Source: Rhodoflexus caldus | GTDB taxonomy: Bacteria; Bacteroidota; Bacteroidia; Cytophagales; Thermoflexibacteraceae | DNA length: 64,000 nt | Assembly (NCBI RefSeq): GCF_021206925.1 | Contig: NZ_JAJPRF010000019.1 | Coordinates: 1-64,000, forward strand | Direction: 5' to 3' | In this document: piece by piece, positions 9,283 through 18,100 of the stretch | Position numbering within the stretch: the stretch's first letter is position 1 | How the letters are laid out: each line of letters begins with the position of its first letter | The notes under the pieces: model-generated | What the model was told of the DNA's origin: nothing | What the model saw: the letters and a program-made list of their open reading frames with translations, nothing else | Databases searched by the model: none | Position numbers and translations under genes: made by a program

Positions 9283-11008
9283 TGCCATGTATGTTTAATT
9301 GTCCATCCATACCGGCATAAACAACCGGTTCTGTGAATGGTTTTTCCGAAGCAATACCCGGAGCAGAGATATACAGGCGAAAGCCCGATTCTTCCAGCAA
9401 CGAAATCAGTTGAGCCAATTGCTGAGTCTTCCCTGCAAAAGAATGATATTCAACGAACAAATGCTTTACGTGGTGCAGCAGGTCTTTGCAGTCTGCCAGA
9501 ACGGTCAGTTCTGCCCCTTCAATATCTATTTTCAGTAAATCAACGGTGCGGGTCAGGTAATTGCGCAAGCGCGTGGCAGGAATACTGATAATTGTGCCAC
9601 AGTTTGCTTCGGTTACTACTCTTCCGCCGTCAGAGCCATCAGAACAAAATTGAAGCGTGGTTTCTTCGTTCCAAAGAGCTTTTTCTATAACGGTTACATC
9701 GGTTAATCCAAAGGACGCGATATTTTGGCGCAGATATTTGGCAATGGATTTGTCAGGCTCAAATGCTACGATTTCAGCATGAGGATACAGTTGTTTGAAG
9801 TAGATAACACTCATCCCGATATTAGCTCCCGCATCAATGATATACGGGTTTACGGTATCTGCACGAAACTCATAAATCTGCTTGACAAAAATTTCATCAT
9901 AAATGAAGAGAAAAGAAGCGGCATCGGGAAAAGTAACAGGATGGGGCAGTAATGAGATTGTTATATCTTCTTTATTACGCGGCAGTTCGGCAATCCGACG
10001 TAATTCGGCTTTTATTTGCTCGGCAGCACGAAACTCCGGTTGTTTGTGCAGACGATATTGGTACATAATCTTGTCGGGGACATATTGCCCGATGAAACCT
10101 TTCAAGCGACTGAACCACCCCGGATTGGGTGCAAAAGGAGGAATTTTCAGTTGATACCTGTAAAATTGCTGCATCAGTTGGCGGGCTTTTCGGCTTTCCC
10201 TGATAGCTTGCGGCTTCACAGGGATACTTTCTGCCAATGTAGCCCAGTGGAAATCATCTTGTAAAGTGCAATTTTCGCCGCTGTTATCATGGCCAATGTT
10301 ATTGACCAACGATGGATAGGGGTGCAGTGCAAACCCTTTCCGAATAAAAAAACTGGCATACCAGCGAATAGCCCATGTTTTTGTTTTGCCTAACATGTTG
10401 GCTTCCAACTGGCTGAGAAATGGGAAACTGTTGTTAATATTAAATTTTCTGACGGCTTTCTTACTTTTCGTTACCTGCTTGTACAGATATAGCGGGTCGT
10501 TGATGAAATGCTGCCATGCACGCGCCCATGTAGCCCATCCCCAACAGGAATTGGCATTGTAAAAAAATGTTGCGGGCAACTGTCCTTTCACCGGAAACAT
10601 ATACCCCGAAATATGCATCACGCGTGGTTCTTCGGCGTAGAGTTCCAGCGCTTCGTTCATGTAGCGCAGAAAGCCCGGGGAAGTTACCAAATCATCTTCC
10701 AGCACGATGATGCGCCCGTATTGATTGACAATTTGCGTAACGCCGTCTATGATATTATCTGCCAGTCCCCAGTTGCGTTGGCGTTCAACAATGTGTACCT
10801 CTTTGCACCATTGCCGACTGCGTACCACTTCGCGCACCTGCCGAATGCGTTCTTTTTGCTCTTCGGTGGCATCGGCTTTGGGTCCGTCGGCAAATACGTA
10901 GAGCACGGATTGGTCAGCCCATTCATTGGCTGCCAGTGCCTCGAGCGTCTGCTGGGTATGCCAAGGGCGGTTGTAAACGAACAGGGCAATGGGGGCGAGG
11001 GTTTGCAT
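9272..11008 (-). CDS. fused glycosyltransferase (GT-A) - FkbM family methyltransferase
   Basis: This 578-residue protein has two modules. Residues 1-about 260 are a GT-A glycosyltransferase starting LAPIALFVYNRP, with the metal/nucleotide-binding VLEDD (103-106). Residues about 350-578 are an FkbM-type SAM-dependent O-methyltransferase, with motif I DAGANIG (392-398), FEPD (416-419), and the post-catalytic LLKIDIEGAE. The linker (about 290-345) is basic and helical. The N-terminal half is paralogous to that of the 18088-19836 protein, which carries a different methyltransferase. The arrangement suggests sugar addition coupled to methylation of the same glycan. It lies 6 bp behind the upstream GT2 gene in the same operon. 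The donor sugar and methyl position are unknown. Confidence 0.88.
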   Translation of the reverse strand: MQTLAPIALFVYNRPWHTQQTLEALAANEWADQSVLYVFADGPKADATEEQKERIRQVREVVRSRQWCKEVHIVERQRNWGLADNIIDGVTQIVNQYGRIIVLEDDLVTSPGFLRYMNEALELYAEEPRVMHISGYMFPVKGQLPATFFYNANSCWGWATWARAWQHFINDPLYLYKQVTKSKKAVRKFNINNSFPFLSQLEANMLGKTKTWAIRWYASFFIRKGFALHPYPSLVNNIGHDNSGENCTLQDDFHWATLAESIPVKPQAIRESRKARQLMQQFYRYQLKIPPFAPNPGWFSRLKGFIGQYVPDKIMYQYRLHKQPEFRAAEQIKAELRRIAELPRNKEDITISLLPHPVTFPDAASFLFIYDEIFVKQIYEFRADTVNPYIIDAGANIGMSVIYFKQLYPHAEIVAFEPDKSIAKYLRQNIASFGLTDVTVIEKALWNEETTLQFCSDGSDGGRVVTEANCGTIISIPATRLRNYLTRTVDLLKIDIEGAELTVLADCKDLLHHVKHLFVEYHSFAGKTQQLAQLISLLEESGFRLYISAPGIASEKPFTEPVVYAGMDGQLNIHGIRQ

Positions 11009-11014
11009 GTTATT

Positions 11015-11989
11015 TCAATTGGTCGGGTGCAGGAATTTTTCAGGTGCTACGTATTTGCCGCGAATACCAATCAGGGCATGGAAAGTGGCCAGTATACGAA
11101 AGTACCGCAAATAATACTCGTGTGTATGCTGTTGGGTATCACCGCGCCATCGGTTAATATAGTGCCTGATAAAGAAATCGGCGATATCAGTGTAATCGGC
11201 CAATTCTTTTCTAATTACCTTATTGGTAATTCGTCCGTATTTTTTATCCAGCAATAATTGATTTCTTGTGCGGTAGTAAGTCCGTACATATTCCAGTGAA
11301 TGATTCAGTGTAAATGAAACGGCTCCCTGATGTACCACTACCGATTCAGGAATAACAATGGAAGGAATATTTTTTTCCCAGAGCATATGACAGTAGTCGG
11401 TTTCTTCACAGTACAAAAAATAACGCGTGTCAATAAAACCATATCGGCGAATGATATGAAAAGGCAAGAGCAAGCTGGCTCCGTTCAACTCCCCGACAGG
11501 TCGTTTGACCAACCGATGTTTGACAGCTTCATAGGGTTGGCCACCCAGCGGGTTATAGGTATTGTCGGCTATTTGGTTGCCTTGTACCAATGAGCCTCCG
11601 CCATAATTAATTGTTCCGTCGGCTTTTAATGTAATGCTTCCGTAGAGTGCGTCAGGATGCTGTTCCCATGCTGTTACCAATGCGGAAAGAGCATCAGGAT
11701 GAGGCACAGCATCATTGTTCAGTATCCACAACAAATCAAAGCCTTTTTTTTGTGACCAGCGGACAGTGGCCAGATGGCCGCCGGCGTAGCCCCGATTGCT
11801 TGGCAGTTTTATCAATTTGGTTATGGGAAACTGCCCAAGCAAATCTTCAGGCACATCCTGAGAGGCATTATCTACCAGCACTACTTGCCAATTGTGGTAA
11901 GTTTGCCGCTGCAATGCCTCTAAGCAAGCAGCAGTTGCTTGCCAATTGTTCCAGTTAAGAACCGATACGAGAACCTTAGGAGAGGGCAT
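11015..11989 (-). CDS. glycosyltransferase family 2
   Basis: This 324-residue GT-A glycosyltransferase begins VLVSVLNWNNWQATAACLEAL, typical of rhamnosyl- and other GT2 enzymes. It has VLVDNASQD and the GYAGG turn, then LLWILNNDAVPHPDAL (the DxD-like metal site as NNDA) and later FDTRYFLYCEETDYC, which supplies the catalytic acid/base region (EETD). I start it at the ATG at 11989; a TTG one codon earlier is also open. The start overlaps the end of the upstream rhamnan-synthesis-F-like gene by 14 bp. It probably extends a cell-surface polysaccharide. Confidence 0.92.
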   Translation of the reverse strand: MPSPKVLVSVLNWNNWQATAACLEALQRQTYHNWQVVLVDNASQDVPEDLLGQFPITKLIKLPSNRGYAGGHLATVRWSQKKGFDLLWILNNDAVPHPDALSALVTAWEQHPDALYGSITLKADGTINYGGGSLVQGNQIADNTYNPLGGQPYEAVKHRLVKRPVGELNGASLLLPFHIIRRYGFIDTRYFLYCEETDYCHMLWEKNIPSIVIPESVVVHQGAVSFTLNHSLEYVRTYYRTRNQLLLDKKYGRITNKVIRKELADYTDIADFFIRHYINRWRGDTQQHTHEYYLRYFRILATFHALIGIRGKYVAPEKFLHPTN

Positions 11990-12998
11990 CAATTATCAAT
12001 TTTACACGTTGGAAACTCCAATACAACCCATCCCATAGCAAAATTGGTTCTTTTTTGAGCCAAAATAAACGCCACAGCGCCAGCCAGCCCGTGATAAAAT
12101 CTTTCAGGTGTATCCAGTTGTAAATACACGATGGATGGGTTTGGGCTAATTGACGGGCAAACTGTAAGCGTTCTTCTAAGGTAGTTTGTGCTCGCTTGCC
12201 CGTCAGGAGTACCCAGTCAGGCGGCATTATGCTTATGCTACGGCAAAAGTAGGTAATTCGTCGTTTAAGGTCGGAGGGCAGATAAAAATCGGTATCATAA
12301 ATAAAATTTAACAATTCTTCCTTGCCAAATGCTCCTGTGAGAAAACGTCGCTTAATCATTGGTACACCTAATAAGGGTAATTTGCCGGTCATATGGAGTG
12401 CCATGTTATAACGGGGAGGGACTAAACCCGACTGTTCATAGCGAATCATAGCACCTATGGAAAGATTTTGTGATAGCAGGTATTGGCTTAGCCCGATTTC
12501 GTATGTTTCTATGACCTTGCGGCGACGCTTACCCATCCCTTCCGCAATACCATTAATTCGGAAGTAGTAAGCAATGTGCGGCAAAGCCTTTTTGCCTGCC
12601 ATCAGAAAGTAGGATTGAATATGATAACTGTCTTCCAATGAATCTGTAATGCCTGCGTAATCTAAAGAGCTGCTCTCAAACCATTGCACCACATTGTCTA
12701 AAGAGCGAAAAAGTATGCAGGAATCGTTAGCCAGAATAAGTCGGTCAAATTGGAGTAAATCTATTTGTTGCAAAGCAGCATACCACTGGCCAAAATCATA
12801 TCCTTTGTTGGGTAAAAGCAATAGGCGAATGTTATTTTGTGCCAAAAACTGTTGAGAGTCGGCGGATAGTACTTTTTCATTGCTCAACAGCCACAGTTCG
12901 CGCGAATGTTTGCGCAACTCGAGCAGATAAAACCGTATATAGTCGGGAATGGAGGTATGCTCAAAATAACTGCTAAACAGACAAAGGGTATTAGGCAT
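11976..12998 (-). CDS. rhamnan synthesis F (RgpF)-like glycosyltransferase
   Basis: This 340-residue protein resembles the RgpF family involved in rhamnose-rich polysaccharide assembly. Typical features are an N-terminal LCLFSSYFEH, then LLPNKGYDFGQWYAAL, the metal-binding LILANDSCILF (ND in place of DxD), and FWESSSLDYAGITDS, here WFESSSLDYAGITDS, followed by IQSYFLMAGKKAL. The gene overlaps both neighbours (8 bp with the upstream GT2, 14 bp with the downstream GT2), so expression is coupled. The assignment is to family only, and the sugar is unknown. Confidence 0.8.
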   Translation of the reverse strand: MPNTLCLFSSYFEHTSIPDYIRFYLLELRKHSRELWLLSNEKVLSADSQQFLAQNNIRLLLLPNKGYDFGQWYAALQQIDLLQFDRLILANDSCILFRSLDNVVQWFESSSLDYAGITDSLEDSYHIQSYFLMAGKKALPHIAYYFRINGIAEGMGKRRRKVIETYEIGLSQYLLSQNLSIGAMIRYEQSGLVPPRYNMALHMTGKLPLLGVPMIKRRFLTGAFGKEELLNFIYDTDFYLPSDLKRRITYFCRSISIMPPDWVLLTGKRAQTTLEERLQFARQLAQTHPSCIYNWIHLKDFITGWLALWRLFWLKKEPILLWDGLYWSFQRVKLIIDALS

Positions 12999-14007
12999 TG
13001 CTTTTTAATCGCATCTTTAGCCAGAAACAACTATTTATTAGATAGAATCCTAATTTTTTTGGCCTTTTATATAGCAAAAATAAAATCTGTACTACAGCAA
13101 TAGCTATGCTACCCTTATGAATATTAGTAAAAACGCCATCATCTGTAACAAATTCTTTAAGTAACCATCTTTTAGTCGCAACTTTTATAATAATATTATT
13201 CCCAATGGTATATCTGTACTTTTGTTTCCTAAAAAAGGAAATAGGAAATGCATTTAAGAGAACCTCTCTTAAGAATAACTTAGTAGTAAATATGATAGCC
13301 TTCTTTCTGGTAAAATCATGTAATTTCAGTTGATTAATACCTTGTAGTAATATTTCTAATCGTTCTTTTACTAATAGATGCCTATTATTTACATGACCAC
13401 TTTGCCCTCCATATGCAAATTTACATATAATGACATCTACAAACTCAAAGTTTGTATTAGAAGCCATTGCGCGTATATTAAATTCTATTTCTGAAGACAG
13501 ACGATACTTTATATTAAATAATCCTAGTTTATCAAATAGTGACCTAGCTGTGAAATAAGACTGATGAAGTAAATTTTCAAATAATATTGTTGAATGATTA
13601 TATTGCTTACTATAATTGGTAAAATATGAATTGCCAATAAAAACATTTCCATATAAAATACCTGTGTTCTTATTTATTTTTTTGCAATAAAATATATCCT
13701 GAAGCACATTCTCGCTATAAAAAGTATCATCTGCCCCCAAAAAGTACAGCCATTCGCCTTCGGACAGTTGAATACCTTTGTTCATGGCATCGTAAATGCC
13801 TTGGTCTTTTTCCGAAATGTAGCGGATGTGCGGATAGACAGCTGCATACTGCTGCACAATATCCATGGTATTATCCGTAGAAAGCCCGTCAATAATCCAG
13901 TGCTCCTTGTTGGCATAAGTTTGTGAGGCTACGCTTTCTATGCAGGCTGCAATGGTAGCGGCAGCATTGAAGGTTGGGGTAACAATAGATATTTTAGGGG
14001 CTTGCAT
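12991..14007 (-). CDS. glycosyltransferase family 2
   Basis: This 338-residue GT-A enzyme starts KISIVTPTFNAAATIAACIE, with the nucleotide-binding WIIDGLSTDNT and the DxD region FLGADDTFY (about 91-97). The first 90 residues have the base composition of the rest of the genome. The remaining three quarters are very AT-rich, with a break near base 13735: counted by hand, bases 13621-13680 are 20% GC and 13921-13980 are 53% GC. This suggests that the acceptor-specificity part was exchanged by recombination. It is adjacent to the next GT2 gene with no gap. Confidence 0.9.
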   Translation of the reverse strand: MQAPKISIVTPTFNAAATIAACIESVASQTYANKEHWIIDGLSTDNTMDIVQQYAAVYPHIRYISEKDQGIYDAMNKGIQLSEGEWLYFLGADDTFYSENVLQDIFYCKKINKNTGILYGNVFIGNSYFTNYSKQYNHSTILFENLLHQSYFTARSLFDKLGLFNIKYRLSSEIEFNIRAMASNTNFEFVDVIICKFAYGGQSGHVNNRHLLVKERLEILLQGINQLKLHDFTRKKAIIFTTKLFLREVLLNAFPISFFRKQKYRYTIGNNIIIKVATKRWLLKEFVTDDGVFTNIHKGSIAIAVVQILFLLYKRPKKLGFYLINSCFWLKMRLKSNA

Positions 14008-14877
14008 CTATGCTAACTCAAAACTTTGTGATGTTGCCTTAAATTGTACTTTATCGGGATAATTGTACAATGCATGAATTTTAGAGGCAATTTTGAATAT
14101 GCGATTCACAAACGGATAGTCAATAACTTTAAGTAGCCGTTTTAATTTTTCCAAATCATTTCTTTCCTTCTCCGATAGCAGGCTGATTTCATATGCTATG
14201 ATATCGCGAACTTCCTGTAAATACTTGTCTTTTTGCATAACGGATAATTGCCCTGTTTTTCTGGCGCGAAAACCACCGATGAGAGCCTCCACAATTGTGG
14301 GTTTGCTGTATCTGAAAAAACGCATCCAGAGTTCAAAGTCTGCTGCCAATTGATAGGCTGTGTTGATGGTATTGCCCGATTTTTGCCATAATGAACGTCG
14401 CCACAGTGTGGACTCTTGTTGTATCCATTCTTGACTGTTTAGGAGGAAAAGAAAACGACTGTATTTTCTTCCCGATTTAACGACAACTGTACGTCCCTTT
14501 TCGTCAAAAATAGTAGGTATCCCGCTCAGCCAATCTATTTGCGGATATTGGGAGAATATTTCAGCCGCTATGCTGAATGCTCCCTTATGATACATATCAT
14601 CAGAGTTAATCCAACCCATTATTTCGCCGCTTGTGCGTGCAAATCCTTTTTGCAAAGCATGGTACATGCCCCCGTCAGGCTCACTCACCCAATAACTAAC
14701 ATACTTCTCATATTTCTTAATAATCTCTACCGAATTGTCCGTACTGCCGCCGTCTATAATAATATACTCCAAATTCGGATAGTTTTGTTCCAGCACCGAA
14801 AGGATGGTTTGCTCAATGTACTCGCCTTGGTTGAACGACGGCGTTACAATAGAAATTTTTGGATATTGATTAGGCAT
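14008..14877 (-). CDS. glycosyltransferase family 2
   Basis: This 289-residue GT-A enzyme starts MPNQYPKISIVTPSFNQGEY, with IIIDGGSTDNS and the DxD motif in GWINSDDMYHKGAF. I use the ATG at 14877, which overlaps the end of the upstream FkbM methyltransferase by 8 bp. The frame is open for 56 more codons, but that extension merely reads through the upstream gene in another frame and has no glycosyltransferase character. It is related to GT2 enzymes that read WIxxQESTxWR, seen here as WIQQESTLWRRSLW. It is part of the glycan operon. Confidence 0.92.
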   Translation of the reverse strand: MPNQYPKISIVTPSFNQGEYIEQTILSVLEQNYPNLEYIIIDGGSTDNSVEIIKKYEKYVSYWVSEPDGGMYHALQKGFARTSGEIMGWINSDDMYHKGAFSIAAEIFSQYPQIDWLSGIPTIFDEKGRTVVVKSGRKYSRFLFLLNSQEWIQQESTLWRRSLWQKSGNTINTAYQLAADFELWMRFFRYSKPTIVEALIGGFRARKTGQLSVMQKDKYLQEVRDIIAYEISLLSEKERNDLEKLKRLLKVIDYPFVNRIFKIASKIHALYNYPDKVQFKATSQSFELA

Positions 14878-15613
14878 AGTCTTTAAAACTAAACTCGGGC
14901 CTGTCGCTGCGTGCAAAGAAAATATCCATTTGCCAGAAACTGTTGTCTTTTTTTCTGTGGGTAAAGTCTGCCATATCAATAGGCAAAAAGCCCAGTTTTT
15001 CCATGTATGCACACATTTCCCAGAATCGTAAACTGTTTTTGGCAATCTGAAAATTATATACTTCCATAACTATCAGGTTAGTATGTCGGAGGGTTTCTCT
15101 TGCCCCTTCCAGTATAGGTACTTCGTAGCCGTGTGTGTCAAGTTTGATTAAGTAGGGTGGTTGCAATTTTCTTTGTGCCACCTCATGGTCTATACTGGTA
15201 ACGGGAACTTTTATCAGATTATCCGAAGTTGCCTCTTCCATAGCCAACCCACCCCATAAATCGGAATTGTCAAAGTAAATTTCTCCCTGTTGGCTGCCCG
15301 CTGCCGCAATAATGTAGTCTGCTTTTGCGTAACGGGTTTTAAAAGCACGCAAACCTTCTTCATGGGCTTGCTGAGCCTCTATCAACAGATAACGGGCGTG
15401 TGGATAGTGAACCATGCAACCTTCCGACCAGCGACCGTCCGATGCCCCTACGTCAATGACCGACGCTATGTCAATATTTCTGCCGCGACTTCTCTTCAGC
15501 CCTTCTGCCATGGAAAATCCTGAAACTTCTTGGCTAACAACGGGGAAGAGCCGTTTTTGGGTAATTTCATATCCCATAGAATGGAATAATTCTTTGATGA
15601 TTGATTTGAGCAT
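14870..15613 (-). CDS. FkbM family methyltransferase
   Basis: This 247-residue SAM-dependent methyltransferase is of the FkbM type, acting on hydroxyls of sugars or polyketides. SAM motif I is SVIDVGASDGRWSEG (about 51-65), followed by YLLIEAQQAHEEGL and the IKLDTHGYEVPILEGA signature that replaces the more usual IDVEGxE. The ATG at 15613 is the only reasonable start. It is separated by 147 bp of featureless DNA from the upstream cupin gene, so it may begin its own transcript. It lies directly upstream of two GT2 genes, which points to methylation of the same glycan. Confidence 0.88.
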   Translation of the reverse strand: MLKSIIKELFHSMGYEITQKRLFPVVSQEVSGFSMAEGLKRSRGRNIDIASVIDVGASDGRWSEGCMVHYPHARYLLIEAQQAHEEGLRAFKTRYAKADYIIAAAGSQQGEIYFDNSDLWGGLAMEEATSDNLIKVPVTSIDHEVAQRKLQPPYLIKLDTHGYEVPILEGARETLRHTNLIVMEVYNFQIAKNSLRFWEMCAYMEKLGFLPIDMADFTHRKKDNSFWQMDIFFARSDRPEFSFKDYA

Positions 15614-15760
15614 GGGGTGAAGTTGCTATCGCCGATAATACTATCTTATGCAGAGATACTAAGGAATAATCTACTGTGAAATTTAAAAATAACACTGTTT
15701 GCGGAATGAAAAACGCTTGCAAAGTAAATATATCAGGTCAATACTTTTCCCGATAATTCG

Positions 15761-16177
15761 CTACGAATAATGTTCTGACTTTAATAAACTGCCCGAGTGT
15801 ATCTCCTTTACGCTCTCATATGGCTCAAAAATATAGTCATCGGGGTCAAAGTAGGTAGATGCTAACACCATCAATATACAGTCAGGAGTGAACGCATACA
15901 TTTTATGCCAGTCTTTGGGTTCTAATATCAAGCATTTAGAGGGAGTGTCCAGTGTAAATACTTCTTCTCCGAATCCGTCAGTGCTGTAAATTTTACAAGA
16001 GCCTTTGATACAAACAGCTGCTTGTACGGTCTGTTTATGTCGGTGTTTGCCGCGTTCGGAGTCATCTACTCCGTAAATATAGAATATGCGTTTGATGTCA
16101 AACGGAATAACTTTTTCTATGACCGTCAGATTGCCACGGCTGTCGGTAAATGTTTGAAGATTTATCAAACGTGCCAT
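15761..16177 (-). CDS. WxcM/FdtA-like sugar 3,4-ketoisomerase (cupin)
   Basis: This 138-residue cupin resembles FdtA, QdtA and WxcM, which isomerise dTDP-4-keto-6-deoxyglucose to the 3-keto form on the way to amino-deoxysugars. Seen are FTDSRGNLTVIEK at the N-terminus, IFYIYGVDDSERGKHRHKQTVQAAVCIKG compressed around the GKHRHK active-site histidines (about 44-49), and LEPKDWHKMYAF. No aminotransferase, acyltransferase or dTDP-glucose synthesis gene is nearby, so the pathway must be completed elsewhere or the protein has another role. The upstream glycosyltransferase ends exactly where this gene begins. Confidence 0.85.
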   Translation of the reverse strand: MARLINLQTFTDSRGNLTVIEKVIPFDIKRIFYIYGVDDSERGKHRHKQTVQAAVCIKGSCKIYSTDGFGEEVFTLDTPSKCLILEPKDWHKMYAFTPDCILMVLASTYFDPDDYIFEPYESVKEIHSGSLLKSEHYS

Positions 16178-17218
16178 TTATGTTTTTTTGAAAATGAGAT
16201 TTTTTAGAAATTGATAACTTCGGTAAATCGGTTCTAAGTGGATTTGTACGAGCAATCGTCGGTTGATAAAAAGTTTAGGATAGCCGAAAATTACCAAATC
16301 TTGAATTTCAACACGGGAATACTTCTTGTTGTAACGTGTAATTTGTTGCTCATTCCATACGCGTATTTGGCGAGACACAGCGCGAATATGCGCAATGTAG
16401 GGGGCATAGACTCGGTTCAGCAATATTTTGTTTAACGGCACCTGATAGTTTTGCAAGCCGCTGAGCAACAAACGAGGCGTAACAAAACGCAGATGATGGA
16501 AATGATAATAAATCAATGGGCTGCCATTGACCAAAACTTTCCCGTTTTGTATGCTCAAAGACAAGTCTTCAACATTCCACGGTGCCACGCCTGCCCCCGC
16601 ATGAGTTGGTACGACAAGCTCATCTTTATAGCGTTCCGGCCATTGGTCAAGGTATTTCTGGTCTGCAAATCGGTCGTTTTCCAACTTATCGTAACACCAT
16701 GCGCTGCATTGTTCTTTCCACAGGCGCAGGCAGGAAAGCCCCGTGGTATTATTGCGGAATGCCTGAAAACTTACGTTAAATACACCGTACCGAATACTAT
16801 TCGCATGTTTTTTTGAAAATCGGTGCGGGGTGATGAGTATGGACTTATTACCTAATTCCTGATACAAGGGTGCCGGCGAGTCAAAAAAGAAAATGTCGGC
16901 ATCCATGGTCGTAATCAGCGGAATTTGCGGATGGTTCTCTAAGATATACAAAGGCCAAAACGGACTGAGCGTAAAAATATACTCTACCCAACTGCGATTG
17001 CTTTTGGCCGCTTGCAGTTCGGGGAAATAGGCTTCTACGGTCTGAAGTTGTACGGGTACGGTATTGGGGTGTTTTTCCTGTACAAAAAAATCATAGCTTG
17101 CTCGGTCGAGACACAAAATAAACAACTGAAAATCACCTGCATGTCTTTCCATAGAAGTCCGCAAGGTTAGGCCTCTTGAAAGATAGTTTTGGTCAAACAG
17201 GGTTGCAAAATGATACAT
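16178..17218 (-). CDS. putative glycosyltransferase (nucleotide-diphospho-sugar transferase, GT8-like)
   Basis: This 346-residue protein has the layout of GT-A enzymes that read the DxD as DAD: LITTMDADIFFFDSP (DAD at 106-108). The N-terminus, YHFATLFDQNYLSRGLTLRTSM, resembles GT8-like and capsular transferases of Bacteroidota. A second conserved stretch, NRFADQKYLDQWPERY compressed here, is found in the same group. A short basic C-terminal segment may touch the membrane. There is no gap to the cupin gene and only 3 bp to the upstream methyltransferase. The exact family is tentative. Confidence 0.75.
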   Translation of the reverse strand: MYHFATLFDQNYLSRGLTLRTSMERHAGDFQLFILCLDRASYDFFVQEKHPNTVPVQLQTVEAYFPELQAAKSNRSWVEYIFTLSPFWPLYILENHPQIPLITTMDADIFFFDSPAPLYQELGNKSILITPHRFSKKHANSIRYGVFNVSFQAFRNNTTGLSCLRLWKEQCSAWCYDKLENDRFADQKYLDQWPERYKDELVVPTHAGAGVAPWNVEDLSLSIQNGKVLVNGSPLIYYHFHHLRFVTPRLLLSGLQNYQVPLNKILLNRVYAPYIAHIRAVSRQIRVWNEQQITRYNKKYSRVEIQDLVIFGYPKLFINRRLLVQIHLEPIYRSYQFLKNLIFKKT

Positions 17219-17221
17219 GTT

Positions 17222-18100
17222 TTATAGCTTTTGAGCCTCTATAAATATAGAATCAGGCTTTCTTGTTTTATTGTTTTTAATATCAAGGTTGAATTCCTGC
17301 CAATTGGGAATACTGCTTTCAAATGCATTGACTATTCTAATATTGCTAAATCCGGCATTTGTTAATAAACGGCTCAACGAGAATCGGTCATACATCCACT
17401 GATGTACTTCGCCTCCTAAACGGAATTGTCCTATTTTTGTGAATATTTCCATTTGCTTGAAATGCATTATTTCATCTTTAAATAATATATATTTAATTTT
17501 TTCTTTTAAATAAATCAATGGATTTTGTATTATCCATATTATTTTAGTAAAAAAATCTTTGTTTTTAATTTCTTCTTGTAAATGAGAATTTTTTTTATTT
17601 TTAAGTAAATTTTCTCTAAGACATTCTCCTTCATAACCTATGCGACTATAAACATAGTCAAGATTGCAAACATCGTCTTGTGATAAAAAATTTACCATTT
17701 CTCCACCCGAGGAATGTCGAACGCACTGGTCATACATTTCAATCATTATCCATTCATGATTAGCTTGTGCAATAACATCGTCAGGATTCTTTTCTAAGTA
17801 ATATATGGTATTTTGATAATCCTGTATAATACGTTCTAAGTCAGGTGTCGCAATGCGTATAATACCCCCATGCTTTAATACACGGTAGCATTCGTTAATG
17901 AAATCTATAGCTTGTGCTTTGCTAAAATGTTCTAATACGTGGGAGTGATAGACTACGGATACACTATTGTCTGATAGGGGTATGCCATTTATTAAATTAT
18001 GAGATATTACATAATTATTACTAGATATGAAATCAATATTAATCCATCTCACATCAAAGTGAGAACCACAGCCTAAGTTAACATAATCTAATTTTTGCAT
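17222..18100 (-). CDS. class I SAM-dependent methyltransferase (AT-rich)
   Basis: This 292-residue protein begins KLDYVNLGCGSHFDVRWINID, a SAM motif I of the type seen in glycan-locus methyltransferases. VVYHSHVLEHFSKAQAIDFI (motif IV region) and RVLKHGGIIRIATPDLERI follow. The middle (about 145-215) is Lys- and Asn-rich and encoded by extremely AT-rich DNA; bases 17461-17640 contain 30 G or C in 180 (17%). That is far below the flanking genes and suggests recent foreign origin. The start overlaps the upstream fused gene by 13 bp. The substrate is unknown, probably a sugar in this locus. Confidence 0.87.
   Translation of the reverse strand: MQKLDYVNLGCGSHFDVRWINIDFISSNNYVISHNLINGIPLSDNSVSVVYHSHVLEHFSKAQAIDFINECYRVLKHGGIIRIATPDLERIIQDYQNTIYYLEKNPDDVIAQANHEWIMIEMYDQCVRHSSGGEMVNFLSQDDVCNLDYVYSRIGYEGECLRENLLKNKKNSHLQEEIKNKDFFTKIIWIIQNPLIYLKEKIKYILFKDEIMHFKQMEIFTKIGQFRLGGEVHQWMYDRFSLSRLLTNAGFSNIRIVNAFESSIPNWQEFNLDIKNNKTRKPDSIFIEAQKL

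Noticed and set aside
14878-15045. N-terminal extension of the GT2 protein by 56 residues
   Set aside because: It overlaps the FkbM methyltransferase gene in another frame, has no similarity to glycosyltransferases, and an ATG at 14877 begins exactly at the family start.
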